From: Paenibacillus piscarius
GTDB taxonomy: Bacteria > Bacillota > Bacilli > Paenibacillales > Paenibacillaceae
Assembly (NCBI RefSeq): GCF_022234545.1
Contig: NZ_JAIEUI010000001.1
Span: forward strand, 722,714-786,713
Length of the DNA stretch: 64,000 bases
Direction: 5' to 3'
Every line of letters begins with the position of its first letter. Position 1 is the first letter of the stretch. The position numbers were made by a program, and so were the translations under genes. The notes under the pieces were generated by a model. That model did no database searches. It had not been told where the DNA came from and was given only the letters and a program-made list of their open reading frames with translations. Shown piece after piece: positions 39,773-49,853 of this stretch.

Positions 39773-40618
39773 TTGAATGATAGTGAACGCCGTTTAGCCT
39801 TAGGGAATTTCCTGCGACAAGCAAGATCCTCCATCTCGCCGGATGATGTCGGACTGTCTGCCGGGGGCCGCCGCCGGACACAAGGCTTACGCCGCGAAGA
39901 AGTTGCACAGCTCGCCAGCATAGGTCTGTCATGGTACACGCGGCTTGAGCAGGGGCGTGATATCAGTCCTTCAGTCGGTGTGCTGGAGAGTCTGGCTTCG
40001 GCCCTTAAGCTAACGCCTAATGAGCGCCGGCATCTTTTTCTATTGTCAGGAGAGTCTCTGCCGCCTCAACTGGCTGCTGCGGAGGAGAAGATCAGCCCGT
40101 ATGTGCAGAAGATGCTGGACGAATTCAATCCGAATCCTGCTTATGTCATCGGGAGGAGGTATGATTTTCTGGCCTGGAATGCAGCGGCGGAGGCTGTATT
40201 TACGATCAGCCGGCCGTCACCGCCGCATGATTACAATCTGATGTGGCGCCAGTTCACTGACCCTGTCTGGAGAGAGGGCTCAGAGGAATGGGAGACTGTC
40301 TCCCGGAGAATTGTAGCGGAGTTCAAGACATCACGAGCCCGTTATCTGGAGGATATGTCTTTCAGCCAATTAATTGCTGATCTTAAGAATGTAAGCTCAG
40401 ATTTCACAAGGATGTGGCAGGGGCATGAGGCGCCGAGCAGCCTTGACGGCTACAAGAAGCTGCTTCACCCTGCGCTTGGAGTGCTGGAGTTTGAACAGAT
40501 TAACCTCCAGTTCCCCAATGACCCGGATCAGCGGATGATGCTATATTTGCCGGATACGGCAACGAAAGCCCGTTTGAAGCAGAATTTATTGGCAAGCACA
40601 AACAAGCGACCCTTCTGA
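39773..40618 (+). CDS. XRE-family regulator with MmyB-like ligand-binding domain
   Basis: 281 residues. The N-terminal helix-turn-helix (about 1-80) includes RREEVAQLASIGLSWYTRLE and QGRDISPSVGVLESLASAL. The rest (about 105-270) matches the MmyB-like ligand-binding domain, with signature LDEFNPNPAYVIGRRYDFLA. TTG 39773 has AAGGGGG at 8 nt. Such regulators commonly repress a divergent dehydrogenase gene; here the divergent SDR gene is the likely target. Confidence 0.85.
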   Translation: MNDSERRLALGNFLRQARSSISPDDVGLSAGGRRRTQGLRREEVAQLASIGLSWYTRLEQGRDISPSVGVLESLASALKLTPNERRHLFLLSGESLPPQLAAAEEKISPYVQKMLDEFNPNPAYVIGRRYDFLAWNAAAEAVFTISRPSPPHDYNLMWRQFTDPVWREGSEEWETVSRRIVAEFKTSRARYLEDMSFSQLIADLKNVSSDFTRMWQGHEAPSSLDGYKKLLHPALGVLEFEQINLQFPNDPDQRMMLYLPDTATKARLKQNLLASTNKRPF

Positions 40619-40647
40619 AGGCGGACAGCCTCCGAAGGATCGCTTGT
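40602..40647. terminator. Convergent terminator between XRE and the sugar ABC operon
   Basis: ACAAGCGA (40602-40609) and CCTTC (40611-40615) pair with GAAGG (40634-40638) and TCGCTTGT (40640-40647). The stem overlaps the end of the XRE gene and is followed by TTGTTGA on the plus strand. Confidence 0.72.
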
Positions 40648-40677
40648 TTGTTGACAATATTCTTTGGCCCGTAAGAC

Positions 40678-41607
40678 TTAGCCTTTGACTCCGCCGACAA
40701 CCATCCCTTTGACGAAATACTTCTGCAGGAACGGATAGACGATAATAATCGGTACACTGGCCACGATAGTCATGGTAGCACGGATAGAGGTCGGTGTAAC
40801 GGTCGCTTTGTTGCCCTGCGCGTTCGCGAAGGCATCGGCTGCCGAGGAGCTGGACATCGCGGTGTTGGATGTTGACAGCATCTTCATCAGCTCGTATTGC
40901 AGCGTACTCAGGCTTGGCGTGGAGGAATTGTACAGGAAGACGTCAAACCATGAATTCCACTGATAGACCGCTACGAACAGGGAGACGGTAGCCAGCGCCG
41001 GAACAGTCAGCGGAAGCACAATGCGCGCGAAGGTGATGAAGTCGCCTGCGCCGTCGATTTTGGCCGATTCCATCAGTCCCTCAGGCAGTGCCTCAATGAA
41101 GGAGCGGATGACGATCATATTGAACACGCCGATGATGCCCGGAATGATATAAACCCAGAAGCTGTTCAGCATGTTCAGCTCTTTGATCAGCAGGTAGCCC
41201 GGAATCAGACCGCCGCTGAAGTACATGGTGAAGATAAAAGTGATGGATACGAACTTTCTCAGCTTATATTCCGGACGGCTTACCGTATAGGCCAGCATTG
41301 CTGTACAGAATACGGAGACCACAGTGCCGATGACCGTCCGTGCTGCAGAGACAAACGTTGCAAAGAAGACGTCAGATTCGCTGAACACATACTCAAAGTT
41401 GCGCAGTGTCCATTCCCGCGGCCAGATATAAATGTCTCCGCGCACCGAGTCATTCGCATCGTTGAAGGATAAGGCGAACATATTCAGGAACGGGTACAGG
41501 GTGACAGTCACTAACAGAATCATGAAGATAACATTGCATATATCGAAGATGCGGTCGCCTAATGAAGAATGGCGGTATGCATTGGAGCTTGCTTTTGCTT
41601 TGGCCAT
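40678..41607 (-). CDS. lplC: Carbohydrate ABC permease, LplC-like
   Basis: 309 residues with about six membrane helices and the EAA loop EALPEGLMESAKIDGAGDFI, which docks the ATPase. It is the second permease of a sugar ABC transporter with the LplB-like protein (17 nt upstream on the minus strand). The ATPase is not in the cluster, so the common multi-sugar ATPase MsmX-type must serve it. Confidence 0.88.
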   Translation of the reverse strand: MAKAKASSNAYRHSSLGDRIFDICNVIFMILLVTVTLYPFLNMFALSFNDANDSVRGDIYIWPREWTLRNFEYVFSESDVFFATFVSAARTVIGTVVSVFCTAMLAYTVSRPEYKLRKFVSITFIFTMYFSGGLIPGYLLIKELNMLNSFWVYIIPGIIGVFNMIVIRSFIEALPEGLMESAKIDGAGDFITFARIVLPLTVPALATVSLFVAVYQWNSWFDVFLYNSSTPSLSTLQYELMKMLSTSNTAMSSSSAADAFANAQGNKATVTPTSIRATMTIVASVPIIIVYPFLQKYFVKGMVVGGVKG

Positions 41608-41624
41608 TACATGTGTCCTCCTTT

Positions 41625-42584
41625 CTAGTACAATCTGCTCTCGCCCATACGCTTGGCGATATTATTGGCAGCGATCAAGAAGATGAAGCTGACTACCGTT
41701 TTGAACATACCCGCTGCGGTGGCAAGTCCGAAGTTATTCATCTGCATCCCGTATTTCAGTACGAAGATATCCAGATTCTCCGAGTAGTCGAGGTTCATCC
41801 CGTTACCCAGCAGGTACTGTGCCTCGAAGCCGGACTCCAGAATATGGCCCAGGTTCATGATCAGAATCAGCACGATAACCGGCTTGATCCCCGGCAGGGT
41901 AATATAGAACATTCTTTGCAGACGGGAAGCCCCGTCAATCTCAGCCGCTTCATATTGAGAAGGGTCGATGGAGGTGATGGCTGCCAGATAGATGATGGTG
42001 TTCCAGCCGACGTTCTTCCAGACCTCTGTTACCCCGAGTATTCCCCAGAAGTATTTGCCTTCGCCCAGCCACAGAATCGGATGATCAATAAGCTGCATTT
42101 TGACCAGCAGCACATTGATGATCCCTTCCGGTGCCAGTGCCATTTGCACGATATTGGCCGCTACGACCCAGGAGATGAAGTAAGGCAGGTAACTGATCGT
42201 CTGCACAGTGCGTTTGAAGAAAACATTGCGCAGCTCATTCAGCAGCAGGGCCAGCACGATGGCTGTTACAAATCCGAGCACCAGGTTAATCGAGCTCATG
42301 ACGAGTGTATTGCGCAGCACACGGTAGAACTGCTGTTCCTGGAACAGGAACTTGAAGTTATCGAGTCCAACCCACTTCTGATCGAACAGATCCTTAGCCG
42401 GTTTGAACTTCTGAAAGGCAATGGTCCATCCCCATAGCGGGAGGTATTTGAAGATGATCACCCAGATAAGGAAGGGCAATGACATCAGCATAAGCATTTT
42501 CTGTTTAGACAACTCTTTAAAAAAGGTTGTGAAGCGCGAGGTGCCAGTATTTGATTTCGTTAACTGCACAGCGGTTTTCCCCAC
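41625..42584 (-). CDS. lplB: Carbohydrate ABC permease, LplB-like
   Basis: 319 residues, about six membrane helices, with the EAA-type loop SQYEAAEIDGASRLQRMFYI. It lies between the SBP gene and the LplC gene. This LplB-LplC pair with an LplA-type binding protein and a YesM/YesN system is typical of Paenibacillus oligosaccharide uptake loci. Confidence 0.88.
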   Translation of the reverse strand: MGKTAVQLTKSNTGTSRFTTFFKELSKQKMLMLMSLPFLIWVIIFKYLPLWGWTIAFQKFKPAKDLFDQKWVGLDNFKFLFQEQQFYRVLRNTLVMSSINLVLGFVTAIVLALLLNELRNVFFKRTVQTISYLPYFISWVVAANIVQMALAPEGIINVLLVKMQLIDHPILWLGEGKYFWGILGVTEVWKNVGWNTIIYLAAITSIDPSQYEAAEIDGASRLQRMFYITLPGIKPVIVLILIMNLGHILESGFEAQYLLGNGMNLDYSENLDIFVLKYGMQMNNFGLATAAGMFKTVVSFIFLIAANNIAKRMGESRLY

Positions 42585-42702
42585 CTGTACCGTCCCCTTT
42601 CCAAGCTCTATATTCTCTCTTTGCTAACAAGTGTAGAAGGGAAAAGTGAAGGCTCTGCTTCACTTTTCCCGGTTCATCATGCTGGCTGCGGGAAGCGGAG
42701 GC

Positions 42703-44382
42703 TTACCATTTGCCGTCGATGCGGTCCTTGATCTTGTTAGTCATGAATTCTTCGTAGCCCTTAGCGTCGAGCTTGTTGTACTCAGCCAGGTATTCATTCC
42801 ATACGGTTTCGAATTGGCCAGGAGCAGCAAGCACCATACGAGGATAGTATTTCTGCTGCAAATCGCCGGCTCTCTGGCTGAAGAGCTGCTCAGGGGAGCC
42901 CGGTTCTTTCTCAATACTCCAGGCAGGGTACCATGGACGCTCTACCGGCTCGGCATAGAAGTCGGAGAAGGTCTTCAGGTTGTATTTCTCCAGCAGTGTT
43001 TTGTCGCCATCTGTGTAGTTGATCGCTGCAACTTCCGGCTGGTTGAACGGAACGTGGGCGTTGCCGTCATCATACACGGAGTTATCGCCATAACGCGGCC
43101 ATTCATAATCGAAATAAGCGAAACCGAACTTACGTTTGAAATCATTGTCGTTGCGGTTGGCCAGCTGTTCTTCACTCATCACCATACGGCCTTCAGCGTT
43201 CTTAGAGTAAGTTTCGCCTTCAATGCCCCACTCGACAAGCTTCTGGTTCTCATCGGTCAGCAGGTTGTCGAAATACTTGATGATACGTACCGGGTCCTTC
43301 GCGCTGACAGAGATGCCCAGCCCGCGGTTGTTCACGAAGGACGGAGGATCAACATAAGCATCCTTAATGCCTTCTTCATATGTTATAGGGAGGGCAACGT
43401 AACGGAGGTCGTCATTGCCGGCGGATTTCAGATTGTTAGTGGCGTCGTTGATCTGCCAGGAATAGTTGACATATCCGAGCACACGGCCGGAGGTCAGCTT
43501 GGCCAGATACTGGTCTTTGTTCGCTGTGAACGTCTCAGGGTCAATCAGGCCCTTACCGTTCATTTCGTTCAATTTGGCCAGCCAGCGCTTCTCATTGTCG
43601 GTTCCCTGATACAGCTTGGCTTCATGAGTCTCCATGTCTACCAGGACGCCGCCTTCATTCGGATAACCGGCCAGGTGCATCGGCTGGTTGGTAATGGTGA
43701 AGAACTCACCGGCTGTACCGGCGAAGGTGACGAAGCCGATGGTGTCTTTGCCGTCTACCTTAGGATACTTGGCCTGGTATTTCTCGATCAGGTCAAAGTA
43801 CTGGTCCAGCGTTTTCACTTGCGGGTAACCGAATTCCTTAAGGACGCGTCTCTGCATCCAGAAGGTGCTGGTAGGGTCCGGCGGGGACAAGTATCCGTTT
43901 ACATTTGCAGTGAAGGGAAGAATATAGATATTGCCTTCTGCATCCTTGATCTTGTTCATGTAATCGCCGTACACACGCTTGATGTTAGGGCCATACTTCT
44001 CAATCAGATCATTAAGCGGAATGTACGCACCGGCATCAAGCAGCTTGGCCAGCTCGCCGACTGGAGAGATGACATCCGGATAGTCGCCTCCGGCAATCAT
44101 AACACCGGACTTGGTGCTTCCATCGCCAACTACGTATTCCATTTTCCAGTCTACACCTGTCTGTTCCTGAAGCTTCTTACCGATGGTGGTATCACTGGCC
44201 ATAGTATCCTTGTTGGCCCCGAAGCCGAAGTAAGTGAATGTTACCGGTTCTGTGCTGACTTCGCCATCGTTACCGCTGGCACTGTTCTTGTTCCCGTTGT
44301 TGCCGCCCGAGCAGCCGGCAATGAGGAGGGCCGAAGCCATAACAGCGGCCAGGCCGGTCTGTAGCCATTTCTTTGTACGCAT
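42703..44382 (-). CDS. lplA: Extracellular sugar-binding lipoprotein, LplA-like
   Basis: 559 residues. The N-terminal lipoprotein signal (MRTKKWLQTGLAAVMASALL followed by IAGC) gives Cys24 as the lipid-modified residue, with a Gly/Asn-rich linker. The body is a type-I extracellular solute-binding fold (FTYFGFGANKDTMASDTTIG). It is the first gene of the transport unit and binds the oligosaccharide taken up by the LplB/LplC permease. A TATAAT -10 hexamer is visible on the minus strand at 44429-44424. Confidence 0.87.
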   Translation of the reverse strand: MRTKKWLQTGLAAVMASALLIAGCSGGNNGNKNSASGNDGEVSTEPVTFTYFGFGANKDTMASDTTIGKKLQEQTGVDWKMEYVVGDGSTKSGVMIAGGDYPDVISPVGELAKLLDAGAYIPLNDLIEKYGPNIKRVYGDYMNKIKDAEGNIYILPFTANVNGYLSPPDPTSTFWMQRRVLKEFGYPQVKTLDQYFDLIEKYQAKYPKVDGKDTIGFVTFAGTAGEFFTITNQPMHLAGYPNEGGVLVDMETHEAKLYQGTDNEKRWLAKLNEMNGKGLIDPETFTANKDQYLAKLTSGRVLGYVNYSWQINDATNNLKSAGNDDLRYVALPITYEEGIKDAYVDPPSFVNNRGLGISVSAKDPVRIIKYFDNLLTDENQKLVEWGIEGETYSKNAEGRMVMSEEQLANRNDNDFKRKFGFAYFDYEWPRYGDNSVYDDGNAHVPFNQPEVAAINYTDGDKTLLEKYNLKTFSDFYAEPVERPWYPAWSIEKEPGSPEQLFSQRAGDLQQKYYPRMVLAAPGQFETVWNEYLAEYNKLDAKGYEEFMTNKIKDRIDGKW

Positions 44383-44501
44383 TGAATATCCCCTTTCTTG
44401 TGTGTGTGCCTGAAAACAATTTCATTATAAAAGAAAGCGTTTAACTTTGTTACAGGGCAAACCTTAGATCAGTCTTTGAATAATTAAGGTCCACCCTATA
44501 T

Positions 44502-46250
44502 TTATTTATTATCCAGGGGTAATCGCAGCATAATGCGCGTTCCGGCTCCTGGTTCGCTCGTGATGGTGCAGGAGAAGGATTCCCCGTAGGTGATTCTCAG
44601 CCGGGTAATGACGTTCTTCATACCGATGGAGTCGCCCATCGCTGAGGCGTCCTCGAAGTAATCCTGCAGCTCCCGGATCTTCTCCGGCTCCATCCCCACG
44701 CCGTTATCGGTAATGACGTAGAGGATCTGGCCGTTCTCCCGGGCAATCTGAATATTGATATAGCCGATCCCGGCAATATTCTCAATCCCGTGAATGCTGG
44801 CATTCTCCACGAAGGGAAGGAAGGCCATCTTCGGAATTTCAATATTCAGCAGGGATTGGTCCACCTCGATGTGATAGTCCAGCTTGCTGTCGAAGCGGTA
44901 CTTCTGAATCTCCAGGAAGCTCTCGATTAATTCAAGCTCCTCGCGGATCGTTACGAAGCTGCTTTTCCACAGAATCGACTTGCGGAAGATCTTCGCCATA
45001 TTCTGAATCGTCTTGGCCGTCTGGGTCTCACCCTTCATCATGCTGCGCATCCGGATGGTCTCCAGCGCATTGAACAGGAAATGGGGATTAATCTGGCTGT
45101 GCAGCGCATGAAGCTGAGCCTGCCGCTGCCGCAGCTCCAGCTCCTTCTTCTGAATTTCCGCCACATATACATCATTGATCAGGTTCTCGATCCGCTTACT
45201 CATCCGGTTGAACTCCACCGTCAGCTCACCAATCTCGTCGCGCTCCAGATGGTAGGGGATCAGCCCGAAATTTTTGTCTTTAACTGACTTCATGTGCCTC
45301 AGTATGTTTTTGATCCGTGTATGAATCGAACGGGACATCACGACGATTACAAGCGTAGGGACCAGGAAGTTAATGCCGGCGAACCACAGGATGAATTGCC
45401 CCGATTGCCGGACATCCGAGAGAATCAGCGCCTCATCCAGCACTCCGTAGATAGACCAGCCGCCCAAATAACGGTTGTTCTGGTACGTCTTGTCGATGAC
45501 GATGGCCTGCTTGGGCTTGGGAATCTCTTTGGGGGTTAAGGTGTGCCCTGCAGCAACCAGCTCACTGGGCTGGCCGCTTGAGAGCCGTCCGAAGCGTGCC
45601 TGCCCGCTGGGGTCAAGCAGATAGATGTCGCCGCTGAAGCTGGACAGCTCCAGAATCTGCCGGATGTAGTTCATGTTCAGGTCGATTTTGAGAATATGCT
45701 CATAGGTCTCGACCCGGCGGTCGGTGAGCCGCTGAATCACGCTTATGCTGTCAGGCGTTACATAGAGATGGGGGTGGGTATTGCTGTACTTGCTGATCTG
45801 GTTGTACCAGTCCTGCTTCCGCATCTCATCCTCCAGCCTGATGATATGGGATGAAGCCAGCACAGTCGGGTTATCGGTCATAATGACGGAGGAGCTCAGC
45901 ACCTTGTTCTCCTTGTCGGTACGGTTGAACAGATTGGAGATGGCATTGAGCGATTCCACATATAAATCCGTTGAAGCATAGGTCGTATTCAGGTGCTGGA
46001 TCAGCTGCCGGTCAATGGAATAGAGATAGGACATCCCCGCTGCATCCTCAATGACCGTTCTTAGCTCAGCTTGCAGCAGATTCATTGCCTGCTCGGCATC
46101 GGCTGTCTTCTGGTTCTTAATATTGACGGTGGTGACCCCGTAGAACATTACATTGGTCAGGATGATCGGGATGAACACGCATACAATGTAGATGACGATC
46201 AGCTTGCTTCTAAGCTTCATATGATTCAGGCGAAAGTTGAACACAGGCAC
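44502..46250 (-). CDS. yesM: YesM-type sensor histidine kinase
   Basis: 582 residues. A membrane segment (about 13-35), an extracellular sensor domain, a second membrane segment (about 286-306) and a HAMP-like region lead to the His_kinase domain, with the phosphorylated histidine motif SQINPHFLFNALETIRMRSM and the ATP-lid DNGVGMEPEKI. It senses an extracellular sugar-related signal and phosphorylates the response regulator. GTG 46250 has AAGGAGG upstream in the end of the regulator gene, 9 nt after its stop. Confidence 0.88.
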   Translation of the reverse strand: MPVFNFRLNHMKLRSKLIVIYIVCVFIPIILTNVMFYGVTTVNIKNQKTADAEQAMNLLQAELRTVIEDAAGMSYLYSIDRQLIQHLNTTYASTDLYVESLNAISNLFNRTDKENKVLSSSVIMTDNPTVLASSHIIRLEDEMRKQDWYNQISKYSNTHPHLYVTPDSISVIQRLTDRRVETYEHILKIDLNMNYIRQILELSSFSGDIYLLDPSGQARFGRLSSGQPSELVAAGHTLTPKEIPKPKQAIVIDKTYQNNRYLGGWSIYGVLDEALILSDVRQSGQFILWFAGINFLVPTLVIVVMSRSIHTRIKNILRHMKSVKDKNFGLIPYHLERDEIGELTVEFNRMSKRIENLINDVYVAEIQKKELELRQRQAQLHALHSQINPHFLFNALETIRMRSMMKGETQTAKTIQNMAKIFRKSILWKSSFVTIREELELIESFLEIQKYRFDSKLDYHIEVDQSLLNIEIPKMAFLPFVENASIHGIENIAGIGYINIQIARENGQILYVITDNGVGMEPEKIRELQDYFEDASAMGDSIGMKNVITRLRITYGESFSCTITSEPGAGTRIMLRLPLDNK

Positions 46251-46259
46251 GCAGCCTCC

Positions 46260-47825
46260 TTATTTGCTGTCGATCATCAGGTTCCGGTAATCGGTGGGGG
46301 TCATGTTCTCCAGCTTCTCAAACTGGGTGGCAAAATAATCCGCGTTCTGGAAGCCGACCAGCTCTGCAATTTCGTACATCCGTTTCTTGGTCTGGCGCAG
46401 CAGCCGCTTGGCCTCCTCAATCCGCAGGGTCAACAGGTATTCATTGAAATACATACCGTAGGTTTTGCGGAACAATTGCCCAAGATAGACAGGGTTCATG
46501 TCAAAATCCGCCGCTATTCCTTTCAGATAAATATTCTCACGGTAATGCCCGTCAATATATTTCTTGATCCGCTCAATGCTGCCTTCGCTCTTGCCGCCGC
46601 GCTTCTCTGCGATATATCCGGCGGCCTCGCCGATGAACTCCCGGAATACCTGCTTGAGCTGGTTCAGATTCCGGTATTTAAGCGGCCAGTTGAGCAGCTC
46701 GTTCATCCAGTGCAGGGAATTCTCATCGCCCTCCAGCTGGCGGATAATGTTGATGATAGCAATCATGCTGCGGCGGATGGTATTAGTCACGGCCCCGGGG
46801 GCGAAATGACGTTCCTGGAACATGGTGAAAATCTCGTCAACGGTAGAACTGTAGCCCGTCACCTCATTGCCTTCAACCTCATAGACCAGTCTGCTGTGCA
46901 GTCCTTCGTCGATATCGAAATAATACAGGGGCAGCTCAAGCAGCTCATCCGCCATATAAATGCTGGTGGACCCGGCCGCGAAGCGGTAGCTGAGGCATTT
47001 CTCCGCACTGCTGCCGGACAGGCGGATCTCCTTCAGCTGGCTGGCCTTATGGCCGATGAACAGGGCGATGGTTGTTCCGAGCTCCCGCTGCAGCATCTCC
47101 AGCAGATAGCTGTAATTATCGCGCTCCGCCGTACTGCGCTTGTCCATCCACACCTCAGGCACAATCAGGCCATATTGGTTGTTCGCCCGGACATGAACCG
47201 GCAGCGTCTGTACCGCCTGACGGAAATACCGCTGAAGCGAGGCTTGAAGCTGGGGCATATAATCCTTGCCGCCATGGGGGAGCCCGTCCTGCATCTCTGC
47301 AATGATATACGTATAGGCAGAGGAGAGAGGCAGCTCCAGCGCGTAGCCGATCCGGCTCATCACCTGATCATCGGGCTCCGTCTGCAGGAGGCTCTCAATG
47401 ACGGTCTCGACCAGCGGCTTCTCCCGGGTGATGGAGAGGAGCTGCCGCTGGTTCAGGGTCTGGGCGATCTTCTTCAGCGCTGCTGTAAGCTCCTCTTCGT
47501 CAACCGGCTTGAGAATATAATCCGAGACATTATAGCGGAAGGCCTGCTGGGCATAAGAGAAATCAGGGTATCCGCTCAAAATAATAAAGACCGGCTGATG
47601 CTCAAGCTCTGTCTTCACTCTGCCGATCAGCTGGAGGCCGTCCAGAACAGGCATACGGATATCGACAATGACCAGCTCCGGAGTCAATTGCTCGATCAGC
47701 GTTAGTGCCTGCTCCCCGTTCTCGGCCTCACCGCAAATTTCGAATTGCGGAGAGCATTCATTCATAATGCGGATCAGGCCTTTGCGCACAAAGATTTCAT
47801 CGTCTACAATTAGTACTTTGTACAA
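46260..47825 (-). CDS. yesN: YesN-type response regulator with AraC DNA-binding domain
   Basis: 521 residues. The receiver domain (1-120) carries the acceptor aspartate in VIVDIRMPVLDG. A long middle region precedes a C-terminal AraC domain with two HTH units (GIAADFDMNPVYLGQLFRKT; AELVGFQNADYFATQFEKLE). It is transcribed with the YesM gene, and probably activates the divergently organised lplABC genes just downstream when the sugar is present. Confidence 0.9.
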   Translation of the reverse strand: MYKVLIVDDEIFVRKGLIRIMNECSPQFEICGEAENGEQALTLIEQLTPELVIVDIRMPVLDGLQLIGRVKTELEHQPVFIILSGYPDFSYAQQAFRYNVSDYILKPVDEEELTAALKKIAQTLNQRQLLSITREKPLVETVIESLLQTEPDDQVMSRIGYALELPLSSAYTYIIAEMQDGLPHGGKDYMPQLQASLQRYFRQAVQTLPVHVRANNQYGLIVPEVWMDKRSTAERDNYSYLLEMLQRELGTTIALFIGHKASQLKEIRLSGSSAEKCLSYRFAAGSTSIYMADELLELPLYYFDIDEGLHSRLVYEVEGNEVTGYSSTVDEIFTMFQERHFAPGAVTNTIRRSMIAIINIIRQLEGDENSLHWMNELLNWPLKYRNLNQLKQVFREFIGEAAGYIAEKRGGKSEGSIERIKKYIDGHYRENIYLKGIAADFDMNPVYLGQLFRKTYGMYFNEYLLTLRIEEAKRLLRQTKKRMYEIAELVGFQNADYFATQFEKLENMTPTDYRNLMIDSK

Positions 47826-48029
47826 TATAACTCCTCCTTCGGGATAATATAGCGGGATACTCTAGGTTGAATGGTCCTGTTTCATCCCCGGTCAACTCGC
47901 AGTGAGACCATTATAAGCTAATTCCCTGACAGAATTCGAGCTGATACGACTTTTTATTCTCAGTTCCGCTAAGTTCCAGGATTGGATATGAAGCAATTAT
48001 GAAGCAGATTGCGTATCCTTGCCGCGCCA

Positions 48030-48059
48030 AAGAGCCTGCATCATCAGACGCAGGCTCTT
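48030..48059 (-). terminator. Terminator-like hairpin after the secreted repeat protein
   Basis: AAGAGCCTGC (48030-48039) pairs perfectly with GCAGGCTCTT (48050-48059). It lies 33 nt after the stop of the minus-strand gene. The T tract is short. The rest of the 267-nt gap to the YesN start has no clear feature. Confidence 0.6.
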
Positions 48060-48092
48060 CGCTATGGCATTATCTATTCACACGCTTGCGGT

Positions 48093-48986
48093 TTAGCTCC
48101 CATTCTGCTGAAGATGCGGCGGCAGCGGGTGCTCATGCTGGATTACATCGGCAGCGCGGGTCTGAACCTTTTGCAGCTCTGCCGAATATTCATCCGTCCA
48201 CAGGTCTCCTCTGGCCAGCCGTTCCTTCAATTCCTGCGTAAGTGCTTCAGCCACCCGTTGGATGAGCTTCGTACTGCTGCCATTGACAGCAGCCAGATCA
48301 GCCAAGGACTGTCCGCTCTCCAGGCTTGCGGCAAGTTCACTTGTGCTTAAGCCAAGCAGTGCTGCAAGCTCCGAACGGTCCAGACCGTCAAGCCCCGGGC
48401 CCAGCGGCAGCAGCCCGGCTGGCTCTGATCCCGGAACCGGCGGCTGCGGCCGGGTCTGGTTCACCCAGGCCGCGGCGCGGCTGGCGGCTTCGCTCAGCCG
48501 GGCCTTATAGACGCTCTCCGTAATGCGGCCGTCCGCATATTCCTGTCCGAGCCGTTCCTGCAATTCGCTTGCGGCCAGCTGGACCAGCTTCTGCGGGTCA
48601 ACTTGCTGCGCCTGAGCAACTGTGCGGAGGGAGCTACCTCCTTCGAGGGCGGTGCGCAGCTCAGAAGCGGACAGACCAAGGATGCTGAGCAGCTCCGAAT
48701 GATCGATGCCGCCAAGGCCGGGTCCGGGTCCGCCGCCTGATGGTCCGGGAGGCGGGGTTAACGGCTCTGCACCCGCTGGCGGCAGGCCGGTATCAGGAGC
48801 GGGGAGCAGCGGGGCCGGAGTGCTGCTGCTGTAAGTGGCAGACTGGACCGTCGGCACGCTGGCGGAGGTTGAGGAAGTGGCAGCGAAGGCGGTCAGTCCG
48901 CCTGTGCTCAGGGCGAGTGCTGCTGTCAAGGTGCCTGTGAGCAGCTTGTTTGCTTTTGAAGTAAACAGATTGCGTGTTGAATTCAT
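48093..48986 (-). CDS. Secreted protein with two tandem repeats
   Basis: 297 residues starting at ATG 48986, chosen for its GGAAAGGATG 8 nt upstream. A signal peptide with AFA cleavage site (TGTLTAALALSTGGLTAFAA) is followed by a Pro/Gly-rich linker, then two homologous repeats of about 80-90 residues. Repeat one begins HSELLSILGLSASELRTALE, and repeat two RSELAALLGLSTSELAASLE. Each contains L-x-L-S-x-S-E-L and a conserved QxAxxELxxR helix. No family was recognised. It faces the two-component system genes and is a possible target. Confidence 0.65.
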   Translation of the reverse strand: MNSTRNLFTSKANKLLTGTLTAALALSTGGLTAFAATSSTSASVPTVQSATYSSSTPAPLLPAPDTGLPPAGAEPLTPPPGPSGGGPGPGLGGIDHSELLSILGLSASELRTALEGGSSLRTVAQAQQVDPQKLVQLAASELQERLGQEYADGRITESVYKARLSEAASRAAAWVNQTRPQPPVPGSEPAGLLPLGPGLDGLDRSELAALLGLSTSELAASLESGQSLADLAAVNGSSTKLIQRVAEALTQELKERLARGDLWTDEYSAELQKVQTRAADVIQHEHPLPPHLQQNGS

Positions 48987-49175
48987 CTTAGAATCATCCT
49001 TTCCCGCTGGGGGTAATGTATAACCTGCCACTTACTCTATACGCTTTGAGTGAAAAGACGGAGAAATTCAGCCAGCCGTTTTTTCACCTGATTTTCACCG
49101 GAATATGGTATCTTGAAGTATTGGGAATGCTCAGGAAGAGGCATCTGATGACAAGGAAGGGGAGGGGAAGGCTGC

Positions 49176-49853
49176 TTGAAGATCTTGCTCGCGGAGGATG
49201 ACACCCGGCTGGGTGAATTGATTGTACATATGCTTAAGAAAAAAGCGGGATATACGGTAGAATGGGCCACCACCGGGGAAGAGGCGTACGATCTGGCCAG
49301 CGTCTCCGCTTATGATGTGCTGGTGCTGGATTGGATGCTGCCGGAGCGGGATGGCCGGGAGGTGTGCCGGCTGCTGCGCGGGGACGGGTATACCGGGGCG
49401 ATCCTGATGTTAACGGCCAGAGATTCACTGGAGGACCGGATTCGCGGTCTCGATGCGGGCGCGGATGATTATTTGGTGAAGCCGTTTGAGATTGACGAAT
49501 TACTGGCCAGGCTCCGGGCCCTCGGCAGACGGACGTTCCTCCCGCTGGAGAATGATACGTGCCGGATCGGCGAGCTGGTGCTGGACCGGAACAGCCATAG
49601 AATCGTTGAAGGGGAGCAGGAGGTGCAGCTTACACCCAGAGAGTATCAACTCCTGGACCTGCTCCTGAAGAATCAGGGAACCGTGTTGACCCGCGAGGTC
49701 CTTCTGGACCGGATCTGGGGAATGGAGTCCGAGGTGACACCGAAAACGGTTGATGCGACCGTCAAGCTGCTCCGCAAGAAGCTGGCCCGACTGGATGGAG
49801 CACATCAGCCTATCCGCAGCATACGGGGGGTGGGGTATAGCCTTGACAGCTAA
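49176..49853 (+). CDS. OmpR/PhoB-family response regulator
   Basis: 225 residues. The receiver domain begins LLAEDDTRLGELIVHML with the acceptor aspartate in VLVLDWMLPERDG and the Lys in YLVKPFEIDEL. The winged-helix output (about 125-225) contains LTPREYQLLDLLLKNQGTVL and VDATVKLLRKKLARLD. TTG 49176 is preceded by GGGGAAGG. The sensor kinase gene overlaps by 11 nt. The divergent secreted protein gene is a candidate target. Confidence 0.92.
   Translation: MKILLAEDDTRLGELIVHMLKKKAGYTVEWATTGEEAYDLASVSAYDVLVLDWMLPERDGREVCRLLRGDGYTGAILMLTARDSLEDRIRGLDAGADDYLVKPFEIDELLARLRALGRRTFLPLENDTCRIGELVLDRNSHRIVEGEQEVQLTPREYQLLDLLLKNQGTVLTREVLLDRIWGMESEVTPKTVDATVKLLRKKLARLDGAHQPIRSIRGVGYSLDS

Noticed and set aside
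42646..44364. Plus-strand open frame of 572 codons
   Set aside because: It is antisense to the LplA-like lipoprotein gene, which has a clear signal peptide and lipobox.
44432..44445. cre-like sequence before the LplA-like gene
   Set aside because: The AAAGCGTTT half-site is good but two or three positions deviate in either orientation. Kept only as a weak possibility.
46071..47705. Plus-strand open frame of 544 codons
   Set aside because: It is antisense to yesM/yesN, which have intact catalytic motifs and RBS. It is a shadow of GC-rich third positions.
49750..49842. Upstream start of the sensor kinase
   Set aside because: It lies within the response regulator gene, without an RBS. TTG 49843 fits the spacing.
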